From an uncultured SAR324 cluster bacterium (lineage in GTDB: Bacteria > SAR324 > NAC60-12), in NCBI GenBank assembly GCA_902562015.1, contig CACERX010000006.1:1-46086 (forward strand): a stretch of 46,086 bases of DNA. The letters are read 5' to 3'. Positions 17,320 to 26,729 of this stretch are shown one piece after another. The translations under genes were made by a program, and so were the position numbers. Each line of letters begins with the position of its first letter. The stretch's first letter is position 1. The notes under the pieces are model-generated. The model was not told the origin of the DNA and ran no database searches. It saw only the letters and a list, made by a program, of their open reading frames with translations.

Positions 17320-17347
17320 AGCAAGGCGTTCCTAGGAACGCCTTGCT
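17320..17347. terminator. 28-base perfect palindrome, probable bidirectional stem-loop
   Basis: A perfect palindrome whose half is AGCAAGGCGTTCCT, centred on TA/AG between 17333 and 17334. As RNA it would form a GC-rich stem of at least 12 pairs with a tiny loop. It begins five bases after the stop of the secreted-protein gene. No T-run follows on the plus strand (CCCTCAATATAAAA), so it is not a textbook intrinsic terminator, though transcript-end protection or a dyad binding site is possible. The 266 bases after it, up to dmdA, are AT-rich and show nothing else I can name. Confidence 0.55.
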
Positions 17348-17613
17348 CCCTCAATATAAAAAAAGTTTCTATATCAGAAATTCTTGACTGGTCGTCTGAA
17401 TTTAAGCAACTCCCCCTCAAATTGGTATTAATTCATAAATTGTCCTTGATCTTTACAGGGACTTGAATCTATTATCTCAACTATCAAAAAGTTGATTTTT
17501 TACTGGATTTACAAAAATTACTACCTTTTTAATTTGTGAAAATTAGATTAGTAAACACCAAAGTCATATGTAATAAAAATTAACTCAGGTTCTAAATTTC
17601 AAAAAACAAAATT

Positions 17614-18732
17614 ATGTCACATGAGTTATTAACTTCCAATAGAACCCGTGCCACACCATTTACAAGTCGTGTCGAGGCATGCGGAGTACAAGCCTACACT
17701 GTTTACAACCATATGTTGTTGCCTGCAGTATTTCGTGGGCTTGAAGAAGATTATTGGCATTTATGTGAGGCTGTACAGTTATGGGATGTTTCATGTCAGA
17801 GACAGGTTGAAATTACTGGTCAAGACTCACAAAAACTCGTTCAGTTAATGACTCCCAGGGACATATCCCAAACTGATGTTGGGCAATGCCTATATGCACC
17901 TTTGTGTGATGAAAATGGTCATATGATCAATGACCCAATTTTAATCAAACATAGTCAAAATCATTGGTGGCTTTCTATTGCTGATACCGATGTATTACTA
18001 TGGGCTAAGGGACTGGCAACAGGATTTGGTTTTGATGTTAGGATTCATGAACCGGACATTTGGCCACTTGCAGTACAGGGACCGAAAGCGGAAGAACTAT
18101 GTACTAGGGTTTTTGGTGAAGAAATCAGTAAAATCGGTTTTTTTAGGGGGAAGTGGATGAAATATGGTGCTGCCTCTTTTTTTATTGCACGCTCTGGTTG
18201 GAGTAAGCAGGGTGGATTTGAGATTTATTTAAATGAATTTAGCCTGGGAGAGAAACTTTGGGATGATTTTTTCGAAAAAGGTAAAGACTTGGACGTAGGT
18301 CCAGGATGTCCTAATTTAATTGAACGTATAGAAAGCGGTCTGCTTTCTTTTGGAGCAGATGCTACTTACAAAAATACACCATTTGAATGTGGACTTGAAC
18401 AGTATGTAAGTCTTGAAGCAGACATAGAAAGTTTGAGCATAAATGCACTTAGGAAACAAAATCCAAAGACCAGGCTGGTAGGATTAGTAGTAAATGAGAA
18501 AATTGAACTGGCTGACAGATCTGTATTGGATGAAAAAGATGTTATAGGAGAAATTACTGCTAATACATGGTCACCTAGATATTCAGTCTATCTTGTTTAC
18601 GCAAGATGCGATGCCAATCGAATTGTTGACTTGAATGAGTTGAATTTAAAATCAACCAAAGGTTTAGTTAAGGCTAGGATTACCGATATCCCATTTAATT
18701 TTGTAACTCTTGGGCTTAGTAATCAAAGTTAA
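17614..18732 (+). CDS. dmdA: Dimethylsulfoniopropionate (DMSP) demethylase
   Basis: A 372-residue GcvT-fold protein of the DmdA group. DmdA moves a methyl group from DMSP to tetrahydrofolate, yielding 3-methylmercaptopropionate and 5-methyl-THF. Segments that resemble DmdA rather than aminomethyltransferase are RATPFTSRVEACGVQAYTVY, LEEDYWHLCEAVQLWDVSCQ, RQVEITGQDSQKLVQLMTPRD, ADTDVLLWAKGLATG, PLAVQGPKAEEL, ARSGWSKQGGFEIYL and GCPNLIERIESGLLSFG. Size agrees with the family. The next gene encodes a DmdB-like acyl-CoA ligase, which strengthens the call. The start ATG lacks a Shine-Dalgarno sequence. Alternative: another DmdA-clade demethylase acting on a betaine-like substrate. Confidence 0.82.
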   Translation: MSHELLTSNRTRATPFTSRVEACGVQAYTVYNHMLLPAVFRGLEEDYWHLCEAVQLWDVSCQRQVEITGQDSQKLVQLMTPRDISQTDVGQCLYAPLCDENGHMINDPILIKHSQNHWWLSIADTDVLLWAKGLATGFGFDVRIHEPDIWPLAVQGPKAEELCTRVFGEEISKIGFFRGKWMKYGAASFFIARSGWSKQGGFEIYLNEFSLGEKLWDDFFEKGKDLDVGPGCPNLIERIESGLLSFGADATYKNTPFECGLEQYVSLEADIESLSINALRKQNPKTRLVGLVVNEKIELADRSVLDEKDVIGEITANTWSPRYSVYLVYARCDANRIVDLNELNLKSTKGLVKARITDIPFNFVTLGLSNQS

Positions 18733-18885
18733 ATTTATCTTATTTTATAAATAAACAGATGGTTAGAGGAACAGTATTCCCAAAATATTTTTTTTTTAAA
18801 GTGATGATGATTATGAATGAATTAAAGATTTTTTAAAAATATTAGGGCAAAGTGTTAAAAGATTTTAATTAATTGAAATTGTATT

Positions 18886-20505
18886 ATGAACGATGCATAT
18901 AAAACTCTTGGTTATAATAAGGCCAATTATGTCCCACTTACTCCTATCTCTTTCCTTCACCGTACGGCAGAAATATACGGCGAGAGGGAAGCGATAATAT
19001 ATGGAGATAAACGCTACAACTGGAAAAAGTGCCGAGAACGGTGTATAAGTTTTGCCTCCTCATTAATAAAATCTGGTATCGGATTGGGAGATACTGTTGC
19101 GGTTCTTGCTTTTAATACTCCTGAAATGTTTGAATCGCATTTTGCTGTTCCCATGACAGGTGCTGTACTTAATACAATCAACACCAGACTCGATGCAGAA
19201 ACTGTGGCCTATATTCTTGAGTTTGGTAATGCAAAAGCATTGATAGTAGACCGTGAGTTGTTCCCGTTGGCGAAAAATGCGCTTGCCCAGATTAAGTTAA
19301 AACCTATTTTGATTTTGATTGACGATGACACTGCAGAAGTTAAACCTCCAGTAGATCAAGATTTAATGGATTATGAGGAACTGGTTAACTCAGGAGATCA
19401 GGATTTTATTTGTCCTCAATTAGAGGACGAATGGCAGGCACTTGCGCTTAACTTTACTTCCGGAACAACAGGTCGTCCAAAGGGAGTTGTATATCATCAT
19501 CGAGGTGCTTACCTGATGTCCATGGGAACAGTTGCCGGCTGGGAATTGCCTAGACATCCAAAATATCTTTACTGTGTGCCAATGTTTCACTGCAATGGTT
19601 GGGGACATGCATGGACCATGACCTTAATGGCCGGAACGATTGTTTGTATGCGGAATTTCAGCCCAAAAATTATGTTTGAACTGCTGGAATGTCATCAAAT
19701 AACACATTTTGGCGGAGCACCTGTTGTGCTGAACATGCTGGCCAATGCACCTAAAGAGGAACAAAAGAGTTTTGATTATTCCATTAAGGTTATCACAGCC
19801 GGGGCTCCTCCTCCCGCAAAGGTTCTTGAAAGTATGAAAAAATTCGGATTTGAAGTCATGCATGTCTATGGTTTGACTGAAACTTATGGCCACATACAGC
19901 AGTCATCAATACAAGAAGAGTGGCTGGTAGAAAACCAAACTCGTCAGGCTGAACTTTTGGCAAGACAGGGGGTTCGATTTCCTATGATGGAATCTGTAAG
20001 AGTAATTGATACTCAAACCAAAGATTCTGTTCCTGCCGATGGAGAAACGGTTGGTGAAATTGTGATGCGAGGCAATACAGTCATGAAGGGTTATCTTAAA
20101 AATGACAAAGCAACAGCGGAAGTTTTTGAAGACGGATGGTTTCATAGTGGTGACCTTGCAGTTGTTCAAAGTGACGGTTATATCCAGATTAAGGATCGTG
20201 CAAAGGACATTATAATTTCAGGGGGAGAAAACATTTCTTCTGTGGAAGTTGAAAATGTCCTGTACAAGCATCAAGCTGTTGGTGAAGCTGCGGTCGTGGC
20301 AATGCCTGATGATACTTGGGGCGAAGTGCCTTGTGCATTCATTGAATTGAAACCAGGGGAAAATGCAGAAGCTGAGCAGATTATAGAATTCTGTACAAAG
20401 CACATTGCACGCTTCAAAAGGCCAAAAAAAGTCATTTTTGGTCCTTTGCCAAAAACTGCTACAGGAAAAATTCAAAAGCATGAACTTCGCCAGCGCATAA
20501 TGTAA
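18886..20505 (+). CDS. dmdB: 3-methylmercaptopropionyl-CoA ligase-like AMP-binding acyl-CoA synthetase
   Basis: A 539-residue acyl-CoA synthetase. Adenylation motifs are intact: FTSGTTGRPKGVVYHH, YGLTETYG, HSGDLAVVQSDGYIQIKDR, DIIISGGENISSVEVE and the C-terminal catalytic lysine region KTATGKIQKHELR. Length and overall pattern match DmdB-type medium-chain ligases, which activate 3-methylmercaptopropionate with ATP and CoA. Position 153 bases after dmdA on the same strand supports this as the second step of DMSP demethylation. On sequence alone it could also serve other short- or medium-chain acids. No Shine-Dalgarno sequence precedes ATG (AAATTGTATTATG). Confidence 0.78.
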   Translation: MNDAYKTLGYNKANYVPLTPISFLHRTAEIYGEREAIIYGDKRYNWKKCRERCISFASSLIKSGIGLGDTVAVLAFNTPEMFESHFAVPMTGAVLNTINTRLDAETVAYILEFGNAKALIVDRELFPLAKNALAQIKLKPILILIDDDTAEVKPPVDQDLMDYEELVNSGDQDFICPQLEDEWQALALNFTSGTTGRPKGVVYHHRGAYLMSMGTVAGWELPRHPKYLYCVPMFHCNGWGHAWTMTLMAGTIVCMRNFSPKIMFELLECHQITHFGGAPVVLNMLANAPKEEQKSFDYSIKVITAGAPPPAKVLESMKKFGFEVMHVYGLTETYGHIQQSSIQEEWLVENQTRQAELLARQGVRFPMMESVRVIDTQTKDSVPADGETVGEIVMRGNTVMKGYLKNDKATAEVFEDGWFHSGDLAVVQSDGYIQIKDRAKDIIISGGENISSVEVENVLYKHQAVGEAAVVAMPDDTWGEVPCAFIELKPGENAEAEQIIEFCTKHIARFKRPKKVIFGPLPKTATGKIQKHELRQRIM

Positions 20506-20698
20506 TCTGATTATATTATATGTCTAATTATCCTTCATCTCACAGACAAAACTTAAAAGATTTTTTTACAAGGAGTTAAACTTTAAAAAACATTTGACAA
20601 ATTTAAATTCAGGTGTTAGTGTTCTTTTTTTCCTTAAAAAAAGGGATATTAAATTGAAATAAAAGTCAACTAAAAACATTCTTTGGAAGGAGAAAGCC

Positions 20699-21169
20699 AT
20701 GGAAGTTTCTATGACAGTTAACGGTACCACTTTCACAAACGATGTGGAACCACGTACACTTCTTGTGCATCATTTGCGTGAGAACCTCCGACTTACAGGA
20801 ACCAATGTAGGTTGTGATACTAGCCAATGTGGTGCATGCACCATCCATGTTAATGGAGAGGCAGTAAAATCTTGCACCATGCTTGCGGTTCAGGCAGACG
20901 GTTCAGAGATAACTACAGTTGAAGGATTAGCGAAAGATAATGAGCTTCACCCAGTCCAGAAAGCCTTTTGGGAGAACCACGGCTTACAATGTGGTTATTG
21001 TACACCTGGAATGATAATGGCTGCAGTGGAAATGTTGAAAAATAATCCAAATCCTAATGAAGAAGAAATCAGACATGGACTTGAAGGTAATTTTTGCCGA
21101 TGTACAGGTTATCACAACATTGTTAAATCGGTCAAAGCGGCATCAGTTGCAATGAAAGGAGGTGCATGA
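20699..21169 (+). CDS. coxS: Xanthine dehydrogenase/CO dehydrogenase family iron-sulfur subunit
   Basis: A 156-residue [2Fe-2S] subunit of a molybdenum hydroxylase. The N-terminal plant-ferredoxin-like cluster ligands are in [16 protein letters not shown] plus the Cys of VKSCTML; the C-terminal cluster ligands are in CGYCTPGMI and [10 protein letters not shown]. It passes electrons from the molybdenum subunit to the FAD subunit. AAGGAG seven bases before ATG is a strong ribosome site. It overlaps the large-subunit gene by four bases. The gene order here is small-large-medium, unlike the M-S-L order of canonical CO dehydrogenase operons. Confidence 0.93.
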   Translation: MEVSMTVNGTTFTNDVEPRTLLVHHLRENLRLTGTNVGCDTSQCGACTIHVNGEAVKSCTMLAVQADGSEITTVEGLAKDNELHPVQKAFWENHGLQCGYCTPGMIMAAVEMLKNNPNPNEEEIRHGLEGNFCRCTGYHNIVKSVKAASVAMKGGA

Positions 21170-23541
21170 TGGGAAAATATATTGGTGAAAGTGTTTTAAG
21201 AAAAGAAGATCCTAGACTCGTTACTGGAGAAGCCAAATATTTGGAAGATATTCAGTTACCTGGAATGGTTCATGCGGCAGTTAAAAGAAGCGATTATGCC
21301 CATGCAAAGATAAAGAAAATTGATACTTCTGAAGCAGAGAAAATGTCTGGTGTTTTAGGAGTATGGACGGGCAAGGATTTTGAGGATATAAATCCAATGC
21401 CTTGCGCCTGGCAGGCGGGAGGAATTACAAATAATGCTAACACACCCAGAGTATTGGAAATTGATAAAGTGACCTTTACAGGTCAGGGAGTTGCGGTTGT
21501 GGTGGCTGAAGATAGAAGCATTGCCGAAGATGCCATTTCAAAAATTATCGTTGATTATGAGGAATTGCCCGTAGTGGTTAATGCTGAAGATGCAATAAAG
21601 CCTGGAGCTCCTCAACTTCATGAAAATGCTCCAAAGAACATTTGTATGGAATGGGAATGTGGGAATGAGGAGGGGACTGATAAAGCTCTTGGTGAAGCTG
21701 ACGTTGTAGTAAAAGAACAACTTGTGAATCAGCGGCTAATTCCAACCTCCATGGAACCTAGAGGAGCGATAGCGGATTACAAAACTGCTACTGAAGAGTT
21801 TACTGTTTGGATGACATCCCAAGCTCCGCATGTTCATAGATTATTGGCTACAGCTTTTGTTTTTGGAATTCCAGAGACAAAAATGAGGGTTATCGCCGCT
21901 CATGTTGGGGGAGGATTTGGATGTAAAATTTTCCTCTACCCGGAATATTGCTTGGTTGCTGCTCTTGCGAGAAAAATTGAACGGCCAATCAAATGGATGG
22001 AAACTCGTTCCGAAAATTTCCAGGCAACAACTCATGGAAGAGATCACTTAACAGAAATTCAAGTTGGTGCCAAGAATGATGGAACCATAACTTCTTTGAA
22101 GGTAGATACAATAGCCAATTTAGGTGGAACTCTATCGACAATTGCCCCTGGAATTCCTACGACTCTATATGGAAGGTTGCTTTCCGGAACGTATAAATTC
22201 CCGAACATTTATTGTGGTGTTAAAGGAGTGTACACTAATACAGGAATGGTAGACGCCTACAGAGGTGCAGGGAGACCGGAAGCCACTTTTGTAGTAGAAA
22301 GGGCACTGGATCTGGTCGCAAAAAAACTTGGATTGGATGTATTGGATGTTAGAAGGAAAAACTTCATACAAAAAGATCAATTTCCCTATATTCCCTCGGA
22401 TGGAATCACAAAAGGCCTAGCATATGACAGTGGAGATTATGAAAAACCATTAAATAAGGCCCTGGAAATGTTTGATTATTCTCAATTTAGAGATGATCAG
22501 AAAAAAGCACGTAGCGAAGGGAAATACCTTGGTGTAGGATTTTCTACCTACATTGAAGCCTGCGGTGTTGCTCCATCTGCTTGGGTTGGAGTCGCAGAAG
22601 GAGGTGAAGGTTGGGGTGCTGGACTTTGGGAAAGTGCTAACATCCGTGTTCATCTGACTGGAAAAGTTGTGGTTACTACAGGTTCTTCTCCTCATGGTCA
22701 AGGCACTGAAACGACCATGGCACAAATTGCAGCCGATGAGCTGGGTGTTTCATTAGATGATGTAGAAGTTCAGTACAACGATACTTTAGGGACCCCATTT
22801 GGTTATGGGACTTATGGAAGTAGAAGTGCTGCAGTAGGCGGTACTGCTCTCTTCAACGCGGTCAAAAAGGTAAAGCAGAAAGCCGTCAGAATTGGAGCTC
22901 ATATGTTGGAAGCTTCTGTAGATGATGTTATTTATGAAGATGGCAAAATTGGTGTTAAAGGCTCACCGGACCAGAGCAAAACTATCCAGGAAGTCGCAGG
23001 AGCTGCAGCATTGGGTTACAGTCTCCCTGAAGGAGATGAGCCTTTCCTAGATGAAACGGCATATTTCGACCCGCCAAATACAACATGGCCTTTTGGAACT
23101 CATATATGCGTTGTTGAAGTCGAAAAAGAAACAGGTTCTGTAAGGATTAAAAATTATATTGCAGTTGATGATGTGGGTAACGTTGTGAATCCTATGATTG
23201 TTGATGGACAAATACACGGAGGAATTGCTCAAGGCGTTGCACAGGCTCTCTGGGAATCAGGTGAATACAATGACTCCGGTCAGTTGGTTACAGGTTCTCT
23301 TTTGGATTACGCTTTCCCCAGGACTGATTGTCTTCCTAATTTTGAACTCGAACGTACCGTCACTCCTAGTCCTACGAATCCTTTAGGAGTCAAAGGGGTC
23401 GGTGAAACAGGTACGATTGCTTCTACGCCAGCAGTCGTAAATGCAGTTATGGATGCCTTGGAACCGTTTGGAATAACCAATCTGAATATGCCACTTACTT
23501 CACAAAAAATTTGGACCGCAATTAAAAATAAAGGAGCTTAA
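21166..23541 (+). CDS. coxL: Molybdenum hydroxylase large subunit, form II CoxL-like
   Basis: A 791-residue molybdopterin-binding catalytic subunit of the xanthine dehydrogenase family. Features in order: [19 protein letters not shown] at the N-terminus, [17 protein letters not shown] at residues 364-370, [20 protein letters not shown] and the catalytic Glu in VKGVGETG. Form I CO dehydrogenase carries AYxCSFR with the Cys that ligates copper; here the sequence is AYRGAGR, the form II signature, so CO oxidation is doubtful and the physiological substrate is unknown. GGAGGTG before ATG is a very strong ribosome site. It shares an operon with coxS and coxM and lies downstream of dmdB. Confidence 0.9.
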   Translation: MMGKYIGESVLRKEDPRLVTGEAKYLEDIQLPGMVHAAVKRSDYAHAKIKKIDTSEAEKMSGVLGVWTGKDFEDINPMPCAWQAGGITNNANTPRVLEIDKVTFTGQGVAVVVAEDRSIAEDAISKIIVDYEELPVVVNAEDAIKPGAPQLHENAPKNICMEWECGNEEGTDKALGEADVVVKEQLVNQRLIPTSMEPRGAIADYKTATEEFTVWMTSQAPHVHRLLATAFVFGIPETKMRVIAAHVGGGFGCKIFLYPEYCLVAALARKIERPIKWMETRSENFQATTHGRDHLTEIQVGAKNDGTITSLKVDTIANLGGTLSTIAPGIPTTLYGRLLSGTYKFPNIYCGVKGVYTNTGMVDAYRGAGRPEATFVVERALDLVAKKLGLDVLDVRRKNFIQKDQFPYIPSDGITKGLAYDSGDYEKPLNKALEMFDYSQFRDDQKKARSEGKYLGVGFSTYIEACGVAPSAWVGVAEGGEGWGAGLWESANIRVHLTGKVVVTTGSSPHGQGTETTMAQIAADELGVSLDDVEVQYNDTLGTPFGYGTYGSRSAAVGGTALFNAVKKVKQKAVRIGAHMLEASVDDVIYEDGKIGVKGSPDQSKTIQEVAGAAALGYSLPEGDEPFLDETAYFDPPNTTWPFGTHICVVEVEKETGSVRIKNYIAVDDVGNVVNPMIVDGQIHGGIAQGVAQALWESGEYNDSGQLVTGSLLDYAFPRTDCLPNFELERTVTPSPTNPLGVKGVGETGTIASTPAVVNAVMDALEPFGITNLNMPLTSQKIWTAIKNKGA

Positions 23542-24390
23542 ATGTACGCAGCAGATTTTGATTATGTTAAGGCTTCAAGCATTGAAGAAGCCATTTCTCT
23601 CAAAGGATCGAATGATGATTCAAATTTTCTTGCAGGAGGTCATAGTTTGATTCCAGCAATGAAATTAAGACTTAGCACTCCTCAAAAATTAATTGACATC
23701 TCAGGATTAGATGAATTGAAAAATATTTCTGAGAATGGTAATTACATTAGCATTGGTGCTTTATGTACTCACAAACAGTGTGCTGATTCACACATAATCC
23801 AAAATATATGTCCAGCTTTAAGTGATGCAGCTTCTGTTATAGGTGATCCACATGTCAGGAACAAAGGCACCATCGGAGGAGCATTAGCACATTCTGATCC
23901 TCAGGCAGATTATCCTGGGGTGGTCTTAGCACTGAATGCTTCCTTTACTTTAAAAGGAACTTCAGGAGAACGTACGATAGATTCAGTTGATTATTTTACT
24001 GGTCTTTGGGAAACTGCTCTGGGCGAAAATGAGATTTTTGCTGAAGTTAGGATCCCAGTTGATAGTGCCAACGCTAATTCGTGCTATCTCAAGTTTCCGC
24101 AGCCTGCCTCCCGTTACCCGTATGTGGGCTGTGCAGTTGCTATAGATGGGTCTGGAGGAAATTGTTCCGAAGTCCGAGTTGGTTTCAGTGGAGTTTCCGA
24201 GTTCGCTTTTCGTGATAGGGGTGTTGAAGATGAAATAAGGGGAAAGGAACTAAAAGAAGAAACAATTGCATCGGCTTCAGCTAAAGCTGCTGAGGGACGC
24301 AGTGTTCTAAGTGATCATTTTGTTAGTGAGGAATACAGGCGCGCGATGGCTCAAGTTTATGCTAAGCGTGCACTGACAAAGCTTTCTTGA
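23542..24390 (+). CDS. coxM: Molybdenum hydroxylase FAD-binding (medium) subunit
   Basis: A 282-residue FAD subunit of the CoxM/vanillyl-oxidase-fold type. FAD-binding loops are visible as AGGHSLIPAMKLRL (residues about 31-44) and the TIGGALAHSDPQADYPGVVL block near residue 112. It takes electrons from the [2Fe-2S] subunit and passes them to the quinone pool or another acceptor. Its ATG follows the coxL stop immediately, and AAAGGAG at the end of coxL is its ribosome site. No maturation genes (coxD, coxE, coxF, coxG) follow, so insertion of the cofactor must use factors elsewhere. Confidence 0.92.
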   Translation: MYAADFDYVKASSIEEAISLKGSNDDSNFLAGGHSLIPAMKLRLSTPQKLIDISGLDELKNISENGNYISIGALCTHKQCADSHIIQNICPALSDAASVIGDPHVRNKGTIGGALAHSDPQADYPGVVLALNASFTLKGTSGERTIDSVDYFTGLWETALGENEIFAEVRIPVDSANANSCYLKFPQPASRYPYVGCAVAIDGSGGNCSEVRVGFSGVSEFAFRDRGVEDEIRGKELKEETIASASAKAAEGRSVLSDHFVSEEYRRAMAQVYAKRALTKLS

Positions 24391-24404
24391 TCCTATTTTT
24401 AATT

Positions 24405-24436
24405 AATCCCTGTCAATATTAAGAATGACAGGGATT
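24405..24436. terminator. Stem-loop after the cox operon
   Basis: An 11-base perfect inverted repeat, AATCCCTGTCA and TGACAGGGATT, separated by ten bases, lies 15 bases after the coxM stop. This is the right place for a terminator. The plus-strand downstream sequence (CCCCTCAGTTC) lacks a T-run, so it may instead be a Rho-dependent end, an RNA-stabilising hairpin or a processing site. Confidence 0.5.
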
Positions 24437-24504
24437 CCCCTCAGTTCAGTAGCCAGATCATTCCTTGTTATAATTTCTAAAATTAACATTATAAAAATTG
24501 TATT

Positions 24505-25527
24505 ATGATTGATTTACGTAGCGATACGATAACTATTCCTACACCCGAAATGCGGGAAGTAATGCAGCAGGCATTTGTTGGTGATGATGTCTTTGGAGAT
24601 GATCCCACCATGAACAATCTTGAAGCGCGTGTTGCAGAAATTCTTGGTAAAGAAGCCTCAGTTTTCATGCCTTCAGGCACAATGACTAATCAGGTTGCCA
24701 TTCGTACTCACACTGAACCCGGAGATGAAGTTTTGCTTGAACAGAGTGCCCACGTTTATTTTAATGAAGCTGGCGCCACAGCAGCACTTTCGGGTGTAAT
24801 ATGTCGTTTAATCCCTGGTGACAGAGGTGTTTATGGAGCAGAAGATATTGATGCAGCAATCAGGCCGGTAAATGATCATTACCCACGAACAAAACTAGTG
24901 TGTGTAGAAAATACATCTAATCGAGGTGGTGGTAAAGTATGGCCGCTTGAAAAGCTTGCTGAAGTAAAAAAAACTGCCCATGAAAATGGTTTGAAAACTC
25001 ATCTAGACGGTGCACGAATATGGAATGCTGCAGCGGCAATGAATATACCAGAGAGTGAAATTGCAAAACATTTTGATTCATTAAGCGTCTGTTTTTCCAA
25101 AGGACTGGGTGCGCCTGTAGGATCTGCACTGGCAGGAAGTAATGATTTTATTATGGAAGCTAGGCGCTTCAGAAAACAATTTGGGGGAGGAATGAGACAG
25201 GCTGGAATTATTGCTGCAGGTGCTTTATATGCACTTGAAAATAACCGTGAAAGATTAACTGTTGATCATGATAATGCAAAAATGTTGGCAAAGGGACTTG
25301 CTGAAATAAATGGAATTGAAATAAATTCTGATGACGTGGAAACTAATATTATTAATTTCCGTGTGAAAGGAATGAATATACATGTGCTAATAGAGAAACT
25401 TAATAAGCAGGGGACTCATGTTCTTGCAAAAGACAGCATCACGATTCGTGCAGTAACGAATTTAATGGTATCTGAATCTCAAATAAATATTGCATTGGAC
25501 CATGTTAGAAATGCAATGAAATCATGA
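24505..25527 (+). CDS. ltaE: Low-specificity L-threonine aldolase-like PLP enzyme
   Basis: A 340-residue fold-type I PLP enzyme of the beta-eliminating-lyase/threonine aldolase family, which cleaves threonine or allo-threonine to glycine and acetaldehyde. Evidence: N-terminal [42 protein letters not shown], the PLP-aspartate region [11 protein letters not shown] and the Schiff-base lysine in [13 protein letters not shown]. Length is as expected. It starts 115 bases after coxM, with the stem-loop between, so it probably has its own transcript. No Shine-Dalgarno sequence before ATG (AAATTGTATTATG, the same sequence as before dmdB). Confidence 0.93.
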   Translation: MIDLRSDTITIPTPEMREVMQQAFVGDDVFGDDPTMNNLEARVAEILGKEASVFMPSGTMTNQVAIRTHTEPGDEVLLEQSAHVYFNEAGATAALSGVICRLIPGDRGVYGAEDIDAAIRPVNDHYPRTKLVCVENTSNRGGGKVWPLEKLAEVKKTAHENGLKTHLDGARIWNAAAAMNIPESEIAKHFDSLSVCFSKGLGAPVGSALAGSNDFIMEARRFRKQFGGGMRQAGIIAAGALYALENNRERLTVDHDNAKMLAKGLAEINGIEINSDDVETNIINFRVKGMNIHVLIEKLNKQGTHVLAKDSITIRAVTNLMVSESQINIALDHVRNAMKS

Positions 25528-25637
25528 ATTGAAAAGCATTTACTTTTACAGAGAATAAAGCATTATCCAAATCGGCGTTTTGACTAATTATTAATCATGT
25601 GATTCTGTATCAGTAACCACCAAAACAATCTATAAAA

Positions 25638-26558
25638 ATGAATTCTCCAAAAATAGGAATATACGCAGCTTCATTGACTCCATTTACTGCCTCTTATGAA
25701 CCTGAAATACCAGTTCTTATCGACCATGTTCGATGGTTGCTTGAAAATGGTGCTGATGGAGTAGCTTTACTTGGTAGTACTGGTGAAGCGAATTCGATGA
25801 CCTTAAAACAGCGGCAATCAATTATTGAACACTCTTCGAGAAAACTGCCAGTAGATCAACTGCTGATAGGAACAGGATCATGCGCACTTCAGGATGCAAT
25901 AAAATTGACTAAGATCTGTATTGATGCAGGGGTTTATGCAGTATTGGTTCTTCCCCCCTTTTATTATAAACCACAAAGTGATGAGAGCGTAATTCGTTTT
26001 TATTCAGAATTAATTGGTACTGTTAATGATTCCAAACTTCGAATTATCTTTTATAATTTCCCAAAATTTACAGGTTATAATTTTGATCATAATGTAATTG
26101 GGGAGATGAAGCAGCGTTTTGGTGAAATAGCCGCTGGAATAAAAGATAGTTCAGGTAACTGGGAAAATATAGAGGGCGTCGCACAAAACGTTAGTGATTT
26201 CAAGGTTTACTCTGGTACAGAGACATTTCTGTTGGAGACCTTGTTAAACGGGGGCGCAGGTTGTATAACAGCAACTGCAAATTTGATAGCAACTGAATGC
26301 CAGCAAGTTTTTCAGGATTGGAAAAATGATGAGCTTGAAGATGCTAAGCAAAAACAGAAAAAACTCACTTCAATGCGTAAGGCGTTTGAAAGTTATCCTT
26401 TCGTCTCAGAACTGAAAAGCATTTTTGCAGATCAGAAAGACTTAAATGAATGGAGACACACAATGCCTCCATTTGGTTTATTGACGAAGGATCAACTGAA
26501 TGTATTAAAAGAAAAAATTGAAGATTTAGGACTTGATTTAAGCAAAAGGCTGAATTAG
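25638..26558 (+). CDS. DapA/dihydrodipicolinate synthase-family aldolase
   Basis: A 306-residue TIM-barrel class I lyase of the DHDPS/N-acetylneuraminate lyase family. The Schiff-base lysine is in AAGIKDSSGNW, the conserved Tyr in RIIFYNFPKFTG and the substrate-carboxylate loop in LLGSTGEANSM (Ser-Thr where DapA has Thr-Thr). Many such genes in catabolic clusters are lyases of keto acids rather than lysine biosynthetic enzymes, and the STGE loop and context with threonine aldolase point away from a housekeeping DapA. The exact substrate cannot be told. Start ATG has no Shine-Dalgarno sequence. A C6 run lies inside the gene (25953-25958). Confidence 0.85.
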   Translation: MNSPKIGIYAASLTPFTASYEPEIPVLIDHVRWLLENGADGVALLGSTGEANSMTLKQRQSIIEHSSRKLPVDQLLIGTGSCALQDAIKLTKICIDAGVYAVLVLPPFYYKPQSDESVIRFYSELIGTVNDSKLRIIFYNFPKFTGYNFDHNVIGEMKQRFGEIAAGIKDSSGNWENIEGVAQNVSDFKVYSGTETFLLETLLNGGAGCITATANLIATECQQVFQDWKNDELEDAKQKQKKLTSMRKAFESYPFVSELKSIFADQKDLNEWRHTMPPFGLLTKDQLNVLKEKIEDLGLDLSKRLN

Positions 26559-26729
26559 CAATTTTTTTTAAGTTGTTTCAAGTTTGTGAAAAAATCTAAC
26601 TACTTGAAAGTATTTTTGGAAAAACGGTCAAATATATGCAAGGAAAAAATTAAGAAACGTAAAACCTAATTTAGAATCATAAATTCATCTTTTATAAATA
26701 CGTTTCGCAACAAGTAAACGGAACAAATT

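Noticed and set aside
20699..24390. Calling the operon a true CO dehydrogenase
   Set aside because: The active-site loop is AYRGAGR, lacking the Cys of form I enzymes, and the accessory genes are absent.
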